This document shows positions 34,818-44,045 of a stretch of DNA of 64,000 nucleotides, one piece after another. The notes under the pieces are model-generated. The model ran no database searches. It had not been told where the DNA came from and saw only the letters and a program-made list of their open reading frames with translations. A program made the position numbers and the translations under genes. This DNA is from Lachnospiraceae bacterium (GTDB lineage: Bacteria > Bacillota > Clostridia > Lachnospirales > Lachnospiraceae). Location: positions 55,624 through 119,623 of the forward strand of contig JAILRA010000029.1 of assembly GCA_024698715.1 (NCBI GenBank), written 5' to 3'. Position 1 is the stretch's first letter. Every line of letters starts with the position of its first letter.

Positions 34818-37217
34818 ATGATATTTGAATTGATCGCAAAACATCAATTGAATATTATGCTTGTTTTAAGCGGAGTATGCGGAAATCTTGCGATTTTTGT
34901 ACTTTTTATGAAGAGTATGTCACGTAAAAGAAAAGCAGTACTCTTTAATATGGACATAAGTGCCGGTTTACTGCTTATCTTTGACCGATATGCTTATATC
35001 TTCAGAGGTGATACGAGCAATCTCGGATATGTAATGGTGCGGGTAAGTAATTTTCTCGTATTTTTCCTTACGATCTTTTGTATTCTGATGTTTAATTCTT
35101 TTCTGAAGGATTTGTATAAGAACGATGCAAAACTTGAAAAGGTTCCCATACGCCTTCAGATTGTAAGAGTACTTCTTATCATCGGAATGATCCTGATCGG
35201 TGTTTCCCAGTTTACAGGGCTTTATTACACATTTGATGATCTGAACCAGTATCAGAGATCGTCCACGTTCTGGATCTGTTATGTGATACCGCTTTTGTCG
35301 CTTATCATTCAGCTTTCCGTTATCGTGACATATTTTAAGAAACTTAAAAAGAGTGTCGTATTATTCTTATTGTTCTTTACGCTGGTCCCGTTGATCGTAT
35401 CTCTTTTCCAGTTTATGACCAGAGGTGTTTCATTAACAAACCTTTCGCTTTCGGCTGTAGTCATACTGCTTTTCCTTTTCACTCTGATCGATGTAAGCAA
35501 CGAAGCCGATAAAGCTCAGAATTTGAAGATCGATTATCTTAAGAAAGAGCAGAAAGACATCCTTGCTTTGCTGGAACAGACGACCGAAGCTCTTGCAACC
35601 GCGATCGACGTTAAAGATACATATACACACGGACATTCGACCAGAGTTGCCGAGTATTCGAAAAAGATAGCTGCAATGGTCGGCAAAACGGAAGATGAAT
35701 GTGATGAGATATATTTTGCCGCACTTCTTCATGATGTGGGTAAGATCCTGGTTCCCGATGAGATCATCAACAAAGACGGACGCCTTACCGACGAAGAATT
35801 TGAAGCGATCAAGATGCATCCCGTTTACGGAAACAGTATTTTGTCACGTATAACTCAGTCACCTTATTTAAGTATCGGCGCACATCATCATCATGAAAGA
35901 TATGACGGCAAGGGATATCCGGACGGATTAAAAGGCGAAGATATTCCCGAGATCGCACGTATCATCGCCGTAGCTGATGCATACGATGCGATGACTTCGA
36001 AAAGAAGTTACAGGGATCCCATTCCTCAGGATAAGGTTCGTGAAGAGTTCGTAAAAGGCATAGGAACACAGTTTGATCCGAAATTCGCAAAGATGATGAT
36101 ACATCTTATCGACCTGGATGCCGAATATGAAATGAAGGAAAGAGAAGAACTCTCGGAACTTTCCGGTAAAAACGAATTTGTCTGTGAAGAGTTCGGCGAT
36201 AATATTTCCGAAGGCATTCAGATCAATTCCGGCATTACAAAGATGAGCTTCCACAGCGTGACTGACAGGAAGAATTTAAGAAAAGAATGCGTTCCTTCGA
36301 TCATTATTTTCGATGCTCTCGACGGTCGTGTACATAAAGACGGAAAGAAAAAGGAAATGCTGTATTTTGAATACGGCATAATCCGTTTTGACGGCGAAAC
36401 GACCTGCCTGGGTGCAAGAAAGATCGAAACAAAAACAATCGATAACAATACCGGCAAAAAAGAAAAATCATTGCTTGACGAAAAGGGAACGGATTATGTT
36501 CTCGAAGCGGTCAAGGTTAAAGATCATGTATTGATAAGGATTGATAACGGATATAAGACCACAGAGATCATCATGGCACTTCCCGACAGCGTAAGATATG
36601 CGTATATTGGCCTTACGGGCGAACACTGTGTGATAAGCAAAGTGATCATGACAAAAGAAGAGGAAACCGTAGCTGATGATTATATCCCGAGAATTGCCGA
36701 AGAGATCAGTTATGTGAAGGGAAAACCGGAAGGAGTGGTTCCCAATGTTCAGATAGACGGCTGGTGTTTCGATGCTTCTCACGGTCTGGAAATAAAAGAC
36801 GGCATGAAATTATCGTTTCATTCGATGAGTCTTCCGACTGCAAGACTTATCTGGCATTGTCCGTATATTGAACTCTTTTATGCGGACGATAAACGCGTAA
36901 ACGGTGAAAACTTCAACCAGTTCGCACTTGTAAGACTTGACGGCGAGGCGTGGGATACGCATGAAGGGGTGGAGAGCAAAACCTTTATTAACAAGGATGA
37001 TACCTTCGAAGGATGGGATTACTGGAAAGAAAACAATAAGAATGGATTTGACAGCACCGTAACATTCAAGAGAAATAAAAACAAGATCACCATCATTACC
37101 GAGAACTTCGGAATATCGATCAATAGTGTGGTTACAATCATTGAAGAAGTTCCTGATGTGTATGTGGCACTTACCGGTGATCAGGTTGCCATTACGAATA
37201 TTAATGTTACAAATTAA
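34818..37217 (+). CDS. Membrane HD-GYP phosphodiesterase with two C-terminal beta repeats
   Basis: The 799-residue protein has about seven membrane helices (residues 10-225). An HD-GYP domain follows (about 255-430): HGHSTRVAEYS, LLHDVGKI (the HD pair), HHHHERYDGKGYP (the GYP part) and VADAYDAMTSKRSYRDP. All metal ligands look intact, so cyclic di-GMP hydrolysis is expected. Two repeats of about 150 residues come after a linker (about 460-612 and 645-799). Both start with a KMSFHS or KLSFHS segment and end with YIGLTGEHCVISKV or YVALTGDQVAITNI. They look beta-sandwich-like and may bind a ligand in the cytoplasm (inference). A clear terminator follows. Confidence 0.9.
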   Translation: MIFELIAKHQLNIMLVLSGVCGNLAIFVLFMKSMSRKRKAVLFNMDISAGLLLIFDRYAYIFRGDTSNLGYVMVRVSNFLVFFLTIFCILMFNSFLKDLYKNDAKLEKVPIRLQIVRVLLIIGMILIGVSQFTGLYYTFDDLNQYQRSSTFWICYVIPLLSLIIQLSVIVTYFKKLKKSVVLFLLFFTLVPLIVSLFQFMTRGVSLTNLSLSAVVILLFLFTLIDVSNEADKAQNLKIDYLKKEQKDILALLEQTTEALATAIDVKDTYTHGHSTRVAEYSKKIAAMVGKTEDECDEIYFAALLHDVGKILVPDEIINKDGRLTDEEFEAIKMHPVYGNSILSRITQSPYLSIGAHHHHERYDGKGYPDGLKGEDIPEIARIIAVADAYDAMTSKRSYRDPIPQDKVREEFVKGIGTQFDPKFAKMMIHLIDLDAEYEMKEREELSELSGKNEFVCEEFGDNISEGIQINSGITKMSFHSVTDRKNLRKECVPSIIIFDALDGRVHKDGKKKEMLYFEYGIIRFDGETTCLGARKIETKTIDNNTGKKEKSLLDEKGTDYVLEAVKVKDHVLIRIDNGYKTTEIIMALPDSVRYAYIGLTGEHCVISKVIMTKEEETVADDYIPRIAEEISYVKGKPEGVVPNVQIDGWCFDASHGLEIKDGMKLSFHSMSLPTARLIWHCPYIELFYADDKRVNGENFNQFALVRLDGEAWDTHEGVESKTFINKDDTFEGWDYWKENNKNGFDSTVTFKRNKNKITIITENFGISINSVVTIIEEVPDVYVALTGDQVAITNINVTN

Positions 37218-37264
37218 ATGGAAAAAAGAAATAAGTTAATATCAAGTTGATTATAATAAGCGAA

Positions 37265-37295
37265 AAATCGGTCTCGAAAGGGACCGGTTTTTGTA
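37265..37295 (+). terminator. Terminator after the HD-GYP gene
   Basis: AAATCGGTCTC pairs over 11 bases with GGGACCGGTTT around a GAAA tetraloop, followed by T residues. Confidence 0.88.
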
Positions 37296-37751
37296 TTTAA
37301 GGGTTGTGAAGCGCGTAAGAAAAAGGTTTTGAAGTCTATAACCGGGTTTCTGACTAAGGCATCTATATGGGCCTCAGACAATAAACATACTATGCTAAGC
37401 TTTTATTGTAAGCAAAAAGATTAAATTCTTTGTAAGTTTTCTTTCATATTGATATTCTTCGAATGAAAAGATTCTCTTCCTGAATAGTAGAAGAATATCG
37501 TGCCATACGCACACCTCTGCCGGATTAGGAAGATATAGAGGCAATCAGGTCCGGTACTCCTTTCTGAAAAAATAATTATCAATTAAATATATAAAAACAG
37601 GCGTTACGGTAGTATAATTATATGGGGTTAAAACAATGAAAATAATAAGATTATTGGGGACTTGAATATCAGATGATCAGAGCACAGGCATGTCATATTG
37701 TCTGTGCTTTTTATGCTTAAATGTATTATTGATGTAAATATAGGAGGCAGA
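37296..37751 (+). other. Gene-free gap with possible short leader RNA before sbcD
   Basis: No coding region is supported between 37296 and the sbcD start. TATAAT at 37613-37618 is a good -10 box without a clear -35. About 65-95 bases downstream a hairpin AGCACAGGCA with TGTCTGTGCT (37681-37708) is followed by TTTTTA, an intrinsic terminator. So a transcript of roughly 90 bases, or an attenuated sbcDC leader, may be made. The part 37300-37560 shows no motif that I recognise. Confidence 0.5.
37681..37713 (+). terminator. Hairpin terminator or attenuator upstream of sbcD
   Basis: A ten-base-pair stem (AGCACAGGCA with TGTCTGTGCT, one G-T pair) and an eight-base loop are followed by a short T run, 39 bases before the sbcD start codon. 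Confidence 0.65.
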
Positions 37752-38909
37752 ATGAAATTACTTCATTTGGGTGACTTGCATTTAGGTAAGTCTTTGGGTG
37801 AATTTGACTTATATGATGACCAGAAATTTATTCTGGATCAGATATTAAATATTGTTAGCAAAGAGTCGGTAGACGGTGTTCTTATAGCAGGGGATGTCTA
37901 TGATCGTGCGATACCCAGCGAGGCGGCTACTTCTCTTCTTGATTATTTTCTCAGTGCGTTTGCGAAAGCAGGTGTTTCTGTTTTCATGATAAGCGGTAAT
38001 CATGATTCGGATGAGCGTCTAAATTTCGGAAGTTCTATCTTTGAAGCTAAGGATCTTTTCATTTCTTCCAAATACAACGGAAGACTTTATAAGAAAACGA
38101 TTACTGATAATCGCGGTAATATCAATATCTTCTTGTTACCTTTCGTTAAAGCATCGACGGTAAAGCATTATTTCCCTGATGCTGACATCAGTTCTTATGA
38201 TGATGCGGTAAGAGTGATCATCGATCATGCAGATATTGATCCGAATGAAAGAAATGTTATTGTTGCACACCAGTTTGTTGTTGATGGAGTAAACAATCCC
38301 ATCTTTGGCGGATCAGAAAGTCTTGCTACCAAGACTGTAGGCTTGGTGGAGAGAATTAATTCCGATTGCTTTGATGTGTTTGATTATGCAGCACTCGGTC
38401 ATATTCATTCCGCACAGGCTGTAGGAAGAGAAGAAGTACGTTATTCAGGTTCTCCGCTTAAATATTCATTGAGTGAAGTTAACAGCGATAAGTCAGTGCC
38501 CATTATTACTTTTAATGAAAAAGGGAAGGTTGATATTAAACTTGTTCCGCTGATCCCTATGCGTAATCTTAGACATATCAAGGGAAGTATCAAGAATCTT
38601 CTTGATAAAGATAATATCACTGAACCTCAGGATTTTATCTTCGTTACACTAACTGACGAAGATGTGGTTAATGATGCCATGGGTATCTTCCAGCAGTATT
38701 ATCCCAATACGGTTAAGATCGATTATGAGAACTCACATACCAAAGAAATTGAACAGGTTGATCTGTCGAAGATTGGCGAAAACAAATCCTTTGATGAATT
38801 GATCAGCGATTTCTATCTGCAGATATATGGTACGGAAATCAGCGATGAAGAGATAGCCGTTATGAAAGAAATTGCAAAGGAGGCAGGTGTAGCGTATGAA
38901 GCCGATTAA
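37752..38909 (+). CDS. sbcD: Nuclease SbcCD subunit D
   Basis: The 385-residue Mre11-type phosphoesterase has all metal motifs: GDLHLGK (residues 7-13), AGDVYDR (about 49-55), SGNHDSDERL (about 86-95), VAHQF and GHIHSAQ (about 216). With SbcC it cuts hairpin and protein-blocked DNA ends. The ATG at 37752 is chosen because AGGAGG lies five bases upstream and the family starts MKLLHLGDLHLGK; an in-frame ATG at 37698 would overlap the attenuator. Its end overlaps sbcC by 14 bases. Confidence 0.96.
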   Translation: MKLLHLGDLHLGKSLGEFDLYDDQKFILDQILNIVSKESVDGVLIAGDVYDRAIPSEAATSLLDYFLSAFAKAGVSVFMISGNHDSDERLNFGSSIFEAKDLFISSKYNGRLYKKTITDNRGNINIFLLPFVKASTVKHYFPDADISSYDDAVRVIIDHADIDPNERNVIVAHQFVVDGVNNPIFGGSESLATKTVGLVERINSDCFDVFDYAALGHIHSAQAVGREEVRYSGSPLKYSLSEVNSDKSVPIITFNEKGKVDIKLVPLIPMRNLRHIKGSIKNLLDKDNITEPQDFIFVTLTDEDVVNDAMGIFQQYYPNTVKIDYENSHTKEIEQVDLSKIGENKSFDELISDFYLQIYGTEISDEEIAVMKEIAKEAGVAYEAD

Positions 38910-41900
38910 ACTGATCATAAGTGCATTTGGTCCATATGCGGACAAGATGCCGGAAATAGATTTTACACAGTTTGAGAACAAAGGTCTTTTCCTTATCTCG
39001 GGTGATACCGGAGCGGGAAAAACTACTATTTTTGATGCTATTTGCTTCGCTTTGTACGGAACAACCAGCGGATCTTATAGAAGGAAAGCTAATTTAAGAA
39101 GTGAATATGCAAAGGATTCAGTAGACAGTTTTGTAGACTTCTACTTTACTCATCAGGGAAAGAATTATCATATTTACAGACAACCGCCGTATGAGAGAAA
39201 GAAACAGCGTGGTGAAGGTACGGTAGTAGTTAATGAGAAAGCTATCCTGTATTCCGAAGGTGAGAATCCCATTGAAGGTATTACGCAGGTTAATAAGGCT
39301 GTTCAGGAACTGCTAAAGATTGACTACAACCAGTTCAAACAGATTGCCATGATCGCTCAGGGGGAATTCTGGGCTTTGTTGAATTCGTCAACAGATCAGA
39401 GAACTGAGATCCTGCGTACTATTTTCCTGACGGACGGATATAAGAATATAGAATACAGATTAAAGAGCCGACAGGATGAAAGTTTTGGCAAGAAGAATGA
39501 TTCAGAGAAAAGCATAATACAGCATTTTTCTGAAGTTGAATCAGGAGAAGATTTTTCAGAAGAACTTGATTCCTTACAGATGAAAGTTGAAACGTCTAAA
39601 AGTATTTGGGACATTAATGTGATTCTGGATTTAATAGATCAAATTATTGATAGGGATAAAGAACTTGTTAAGAAGGAAGATGAAAAATATATCATTGCAG
39701 ATAATGAGTTTAAGAAGATAAGCGAGAGACTTGCTACTGCCAAGGCTGATAATGAAAATCTGACTAAATTAAAGAATCTTCAGGGGAAAAAGGAAGAACT
39801 TGATTCTCTAAAACAGGAGTACGAAGATAAGAAAACTGAATTAAAGAAGCGACAGGATGCATCATTAAAGGTACAGCCTGTCTTGGTTTCATTGGAAACA
39901 AAACAGGAAGATATTCGTAAGAATAAAGAGAATATAGAGAATTCGGAAAAGAATCTGGAAGAAGCTAAGATAAAAGCCGCAGAGGCAAAAGAAATTTTTG
40001 AGAAGTTATCCGGAAATCAATACGAAGCGGAAGCATTACGCCTGCAGGCAAAACAGATTTTTGAAGATAAAGAGAAATATACCAAACGAGATGATCTTCG
40101 TAAAGAGGCAGAAGGATTAAAAGAAGAAGGAGAAGGATTAGATAATAAAAAGGCAGAATTAGCAGAGAAGAAAAATAAGCTTCAGGAAGATATATCCAAT
40201 TACCAGGAGATTATCAATCGCCTTAAAAACAAGCCGGTTGAATTATCCGAGCTGACAAATGAGATCAAAGATATCGAATCTTTAAAATATGAGGTATCTG
40301 CTTTTATCGATACGAAAATACCGGCTCATCAGAGCGAATATAAGAATCTTAAAACTCTGCAGGATAAATATATTGAGGCTCGTGATAAATATGACGATGC
40401 GCATGAAGAATTGGAGAATGCAGAAACACTTATGGAATCATGCAGAGCAGGAATACTCGCCGCCAAACTTACAGAAGGTGAAAAATGCCCTGTTTGCGGT
40501 TCTGTTCATCATCCTTCGCCTGCTACATTGCCCGCAGAATCAATCACTGAAGAACAGCTGGAAACTCTTCAAAATAAAGATAAGACTCTGGGAGAGGCAA
40601 AGAATACTGCATTTACCAATGCAGAATCAGCAAATAACGTTCATAAAAACAACAAGACTAAATTGACTGAAGAATTGAAAAAGTGTCTTGAGAATCCGAT
40701 TTTGGGGTATAGCACTACCGGTTTATCCCTGGATGAAATGATCGATAATATTTCAGAAGCTAAAGGTAAAATTGAAACTCTTGTTTCTGAAAAATCAACA
40801 CAAAAGAATCAACATGAAAATGATTGCAAATTGTACAATGATGCCTCGGAGAAACTGGAAAAAGCTCAGCGCGAAGAAACTGATCAGTTAAGTGAAGCCA
40901 ACGAAGAATTGGAAAAATTGAAAAAGGATTTCGATGAAAGAAAAACAACAAACCAGACTATGCTTAAGTCTTTGGAATCTTTGAACTTTGCTGATTGGGA
41001 AACTGCTGAAACTAAAGCAAATGAACTTTATAAAAAAGCTGAAGATATAATAAATGCAATAAATACCGCAAATCAGAATAAAGTTGATGCAGATAAAAAT
41101 GTTGCAGAAATAGATTCCAATATCAAGACCTTAAAAGGCAATGAAGAAACATTCGCTAAAGATGAAGAGAAGATAAGAGACAGTCTTAAAAAATGCATTA
41201 CCGACTATGGCTTTGATTCTCCCGATAGTGCAAAGAGTTATTTTACATCAGATTCTTCACTTAATGCTTTAGACGAAGATATTAAAGGCTACGATAAACT
41301 GGTGTTGGAAAACAAGGCTGCATTGGAACAGGTTAAAGAACTAGCGAAAGGCAAGGAATATACAGATATCGAAGCTTTACAGACCGATTGCGATGAAAAG
41401 GAATCACTTGCAAAAGCTATCTTGAATAATAAGAATATGATTTCTAACCGCATCAAGAATAATACTCTTAAGAAAGACAGTATCGTGTTAAAGAGAGAAG
41501 AGTTTGAGAAAGCCAATCACGAATTCACGATTTATTCAAGACTGTATGATCTGGTAAGGGGTAAGACGAAGAACGGAAAGATCACTTTAGAGCAATACAT
41601 TCAGGCTGCCGGATTTGACGGCATTATCAAAGCTGCGAACAGAAGATTACTGCCTATGAGTGACGGACAGTATGAACTATACAGACAGGAAGATTCACTT
41701 GGTAAAAAGAGTAATACATTCCTTGATCTGGAAGTGCTTGATAATTACACCGGTCGCAGAAGACCTGTAGGAAATCTATCCGGCGGTGAAAGTTTCAAGG
41801 CTTCATTGAGTCTCGCATTAGGACTTTCCGATACGGTTTCATCCAACATGGGCGGCGTACAGATGGATGCATTGTTTGTTGATGAAGGTTTCGGTACGCT

Positions 41901-42069
41901 TGACCGCAAATCCATTGATAATGCGATGGAAATCCTAATTGGTTTATCAAATGCCAATAAGCTTGTAGGAATCATCAGCCATCGTGAGGAACTGGTCGAA
42001 AATATTTCGCAACAGATAAATGTAAAGAAGACTAAGGAAGGCAGTAAGATATCGGTTATTGTTGATTAG
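38896..42069 (+). CDS. sbcC: Nuclease SbcCD subunit C
   Basis: The 1057-residue SMC/Rad50-like ATPase starts with KLIISAFGPYADK, Walker A SGDTGAGKTTIFDAI (about residues 34-48) and Q-loop MIAQGEFWALLNS. Two long Glu/Lys-rich coiled coils flank the zinc hook CPVCG (residues 531-534). The C-terminal half has the signature LSGGESFKASLSLALGLSD (about 961) and Walker B DALFVDEGFGTLD (about 990). The length is normal. The start lies inside the sbcD end with GGAGG as ribosome binding site. Confidence 0.97.
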   Translation: MKPIKLIISAFGPYADKMPEIDFTQFENKGLFLISGDTGAGKTTIFDAICFALYGTTSGSYRRKANLRSEYAKDSVDSFVDFYFTHQGKNYHIYRQPPYERKKQRGEGTVVVNEKAILYSEGENPIEGITQVNKAVQELLKIDYNQFKQIAMIAQGEFWALLNSSTDQRTEILRTIFLTDGYKNIEYRLKSRQDESFGKKNDSEKSIIQHFSEVESGEDFSEELDSLQMKVETSKSIWDINVILDLIDQIIDRDKELVKKEDEKYIIADNEFKKISERLATAKADNENLTKLKNLQGKKEELDSLKQEYEDKKTELKKRQDASLKVQPVLVSLETKQEDIRKNKENIENSEKNLEEAKIKAAEAKEIFEKLSGNQYEAEALRLQAKQIFEDKEKYTKRDDLRKEAEGLKEEGEGLDNKKAELAEKKNKLQEDISNYQEIINRLKNKPVELSELTNEIKDIESLKYEVSAFIDTKIPAHQSEYKNLKTLQDKYIEARDKYDDAHEELENAETLMESCRAGILAAKLTEGEKCPVCGSVHHPSPATLPAESITEEQLETLQNKDKTLGEAKNTAFTNAESANNVHKNNKTKLTEELKKCLENPILGYSTTGLSLDEMIDNISEAKGKIETLVSEKSTQKNQHENDCKLYNDASEKLEKAQREETDQLSEANEELEKLKKDFDERKTTNQTMLKSLESLNFADWETAETKANELYKKAEDIINAINTANQNKVDADKNVAEIDSNIKTLKGNEETFAKDEEKIRDSLKKCITDYGFDSPDSAKSYFTSDSSLNALDEDIKGYDKLVLENKAALEQVKELAKGKEYTDIEALQTDCDEKESLAKAILNNKNMISNRIKNNTLKKDSIVLKREEFEKANHEFTIYSRLYDLVRGKTKNGKITLEQYIQAAGFDGIIKAANRRLLPMSDGQYELYRQEDSLGKKSNTFLDLEVLDNYTGRRRPVGNLSGGESFKASLSLALGLSDTVSSNMGGVQMDALFVDEGFGTLDRKSIDNAMEILIGLSNANKLVGIISHREELVENISQQINVKKTKEGSKISVIVD

Positions 42070-42113
42070 AAAATATTATTCAGGGATAATGAGGCGAGTA
42101 AAGGATATTTAAA

Positions 42114-42836
42114 ATGGCAAAAATACTTTTTGTAGCAGATTTTCACGGAAATATGATAGCGACAGAGGCGTTGGAGAAAGAGATTGAGAAGATAAAACCC
42201 GATGACATCTGGTTTCTCGGCGACGCGGTCGGAAAAGGACCGGAAGGTCATAAAACGCTGGACTGGGTAAGAAACAATTGTAATCATTATCTCTCGGGAA
42301 ACTGGGATGTCGGAATTGTTGAAATGTCAAAAGCGGGTAAGCCGGACCCATATTTAAGCGAGTTTTACTGGAAGCAACTCGGAAAAGAGCGTCTCGACTG
42401 GATCGAATCTCTGCCAAATGAAGATGAAGTGGTGATAAGTGGAATAAACTTCAGACTTTTTCACGGAAGACCTGTGGATTCGAATTATCATCCGTATCTT
42501 TCGATGGATGAACTCAGACCGGGTTTTACAGATACAAAAGGTAAGCTTCATAACGGATTCATAAGCGCGGACTGTCATATGCCCTACATTCGTGAGATGG
42601 ATCTGGGGTATGCGATAAACACGGGAAGCGTTGGGAATTCTTTGGGTATTCCTCGTTGTCATGCTTTGCTTATTGAAGGAGAACCGGGAAATCCTGAATT
42701 GGCACCTATCAGCTTTAACATATTGAGCATTCCTTACAATAATCAGCTTGCAGCGGACAGAGCTGATGAGTATCCTGATCTTCCGGATAAAGAAGCATAC
42801 AAAAAAGAGATAATGACAGGTGTATACAGAGGTTAA
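42114..42836 (+). CDS. Calcineurin-like metallophosphoesterase
   Basis: The 240-residue protein follows the YfcE/diadenosine-tetraphosphatase-like layout: VADFHGN (residues 7-13), FLGDAVGKGPEGH (about 38-50) and SGNWDVG (about 63). The last has Trp where most members have His, so metal site 2 may differ. Later His positions are in LFHGRPVDS and DCHMPYI, the latter standing where GHTHxP is usual. It lies 44 bases after sbcC and 13 bases before the macrodomain gene. Phosphodiesterase or phosphatase action on a nucleotide is likely (inference). Confidence 0.85.
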   Translation: MAKILFVADFHGNMIATEALEKEIEKIKPDDIWFLGDAVGKGPEGHKTLDWVRNNCNHYLSGNWDVGIVEMSKAGKPDPYLSEFYWKQLGKERLDWIESLPNEDEVVISGINFRLFHGRPVDSNYHPYLSMDELRPGFTDTKGKLHNGFISADCHMPYIREMDLGYAINTGSVGNSLGIPRCHALLIEGEPGNPELAPISFNILSIPYNNQLAADRADEYPDLPDKEAYKKEIMTGVYRG

Positions 42837-42849
42837 CAGGGGGAATTAA

Positions 42850-43938
42850 ATGCCATTTCAGATAATACGTAACGATATTACAAAAGTTAAGGCTGATGCC
42901 ATAGTTAATTCCGCAAATCCCAAACCGATCTTTGCGGATGGTACGGATGCGGCTATTTACAAGGCGGCAGGAGAAGACTTGCTTTTGGCTGAAAGAAGAA
43001 AGATAGGAAATATTGCAAGGGGAGATGCTGCAGTAACTCCTGCTTTTTCGTTATCTGCAAAATACATCATCCATACGGTCGGTCCTGTTTGGGTGGATGG
43101 TAATCAAGGCGAATTTGACATTTTAAAGAACTGTTATCGAAATTCACTGGAGAAAGCACATGAACTTAAATGTGAAAGCATTGCTTTTCCTCTCATTTCA
43201 ACCGGAGTGTACGGTTTTCCAAAGGATAAAGCACTTAAGATCGCCATGAATGAAATAAGTGATTTCCTTTTCAGAGATGATGTGGATATGCAGGTGAATC
43301 TGGTTGTTTTTGATGACGGATCGTTCAGACTTTCGAAGAATCTATTTTATGAAATAGCTTCATACATTGATGACGAATCGGTGGTTGAGGCATATAAGAA
43401 GGAATATGAACTTTCCGACGAAGAGTACATGGATGAAGTATCCCGATCCAAACGTCATTCGGAAAGGATCATTCTTCAGAGGAATGGTGGCAGATATGGA
43501 AATATCAGACATTTCGATTCCGAACACTTTTTTCAAAAACCTGAAAAAGAATTCGATCCTTCTTTGTTCATGCATGAAAAATCCGATGATTTTTCATTCA
43601 GGGATGCACTTTTCCGTTATCTGAATGAGAAGAACATAGACAATAACGATGCGTACAAACGTTCAAATATTGACAGACGCGCTTTTGCCAAGATCTTAAG
43701 CGGTGAAACTAAAGTTCCCAAGAAGAGTACCGTATTTGCTTTTTGCATAGGACTTGATCTTTCCATACCCGAATCGGAAGAACTGCTTGCGAGTGCGGGT
43801 ATGGCTTTTACACCTTCAAATAACTGGGACAGACTGGTAATGCATTTCATAGAGACCGGAAACAAGGATTTTGGCGATATAAACAGTGCCATGATAGCTT
43901 GTAAACACCCGCAGCTCGGGCTTTCTTTTGACGATTAA
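42850..43938 (+). CDS. Macrodomain protein fused to a helical/HTH-like C-terminal domain
   Basis: The 362-residue protein has an N-terminal macrodomain (about 1-170): DAIVNSANPKPIFADGTDAA forms the ADP-ribose-binding loop, then YIIHTVGPVW and PLISTGVYGFP for the diphosphate-binding loop. Such domains remove or bind ADP-ribose, for example O-acetyl-ADP-ribose deacetylases. After a linker, about residues 250-362 form a helical domain with RSNIDRRAFAKILSGETKVP and STVFAFCIGLDLS, like an XRE-type helix-turn-helix. This suggests a DNA-binding, ADP-ribose-responsive regulator (inference). GGGGG precedes the ATG. The next gene encodes an ADP-ribosylhydrolase. Confidence 0.85.
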   Translation: MPFQIIRNDITKVKADAIVNSANPKPIFADGTDAAIYKAAGEDLLLAERRKIGNIARGDAAVTPAFSLSAKYIIHTVGPVWVDGNQGEFDILKNCYRNSLEKAHELKCESIAFPLISTGVYGFPKDKALKIAMNEISDFLFRDDVDMQVNLVVFDDGSFRLSKNLFYEIASYIDDESVVEAYKKEYELSDEEYMDEVSRSKRHSERIILQRNGGRYGNIRHFDSEHFFQKPEKEFDPSLFMHEKSDDFSFRDALFRYLNEKNIDNNDAYKRSNIDRRAFAKILSGETKVPKKSTVFAFCIGLDLSIPESEELLASAGMAFTPSNNWDRLVMHFIETGNKDFGDINSAMIACKHPQLGLSFDD

Positions 43939-44045
43939 AATCTGTTTGTCCAATTGTCGCCCCACGAGGGACACATTCTTTTTTAAAATCCTTTATGATT
44001 AAATCACAAGGTAAGAAAAACACAATTAACAAGGAGGATAAAAAA

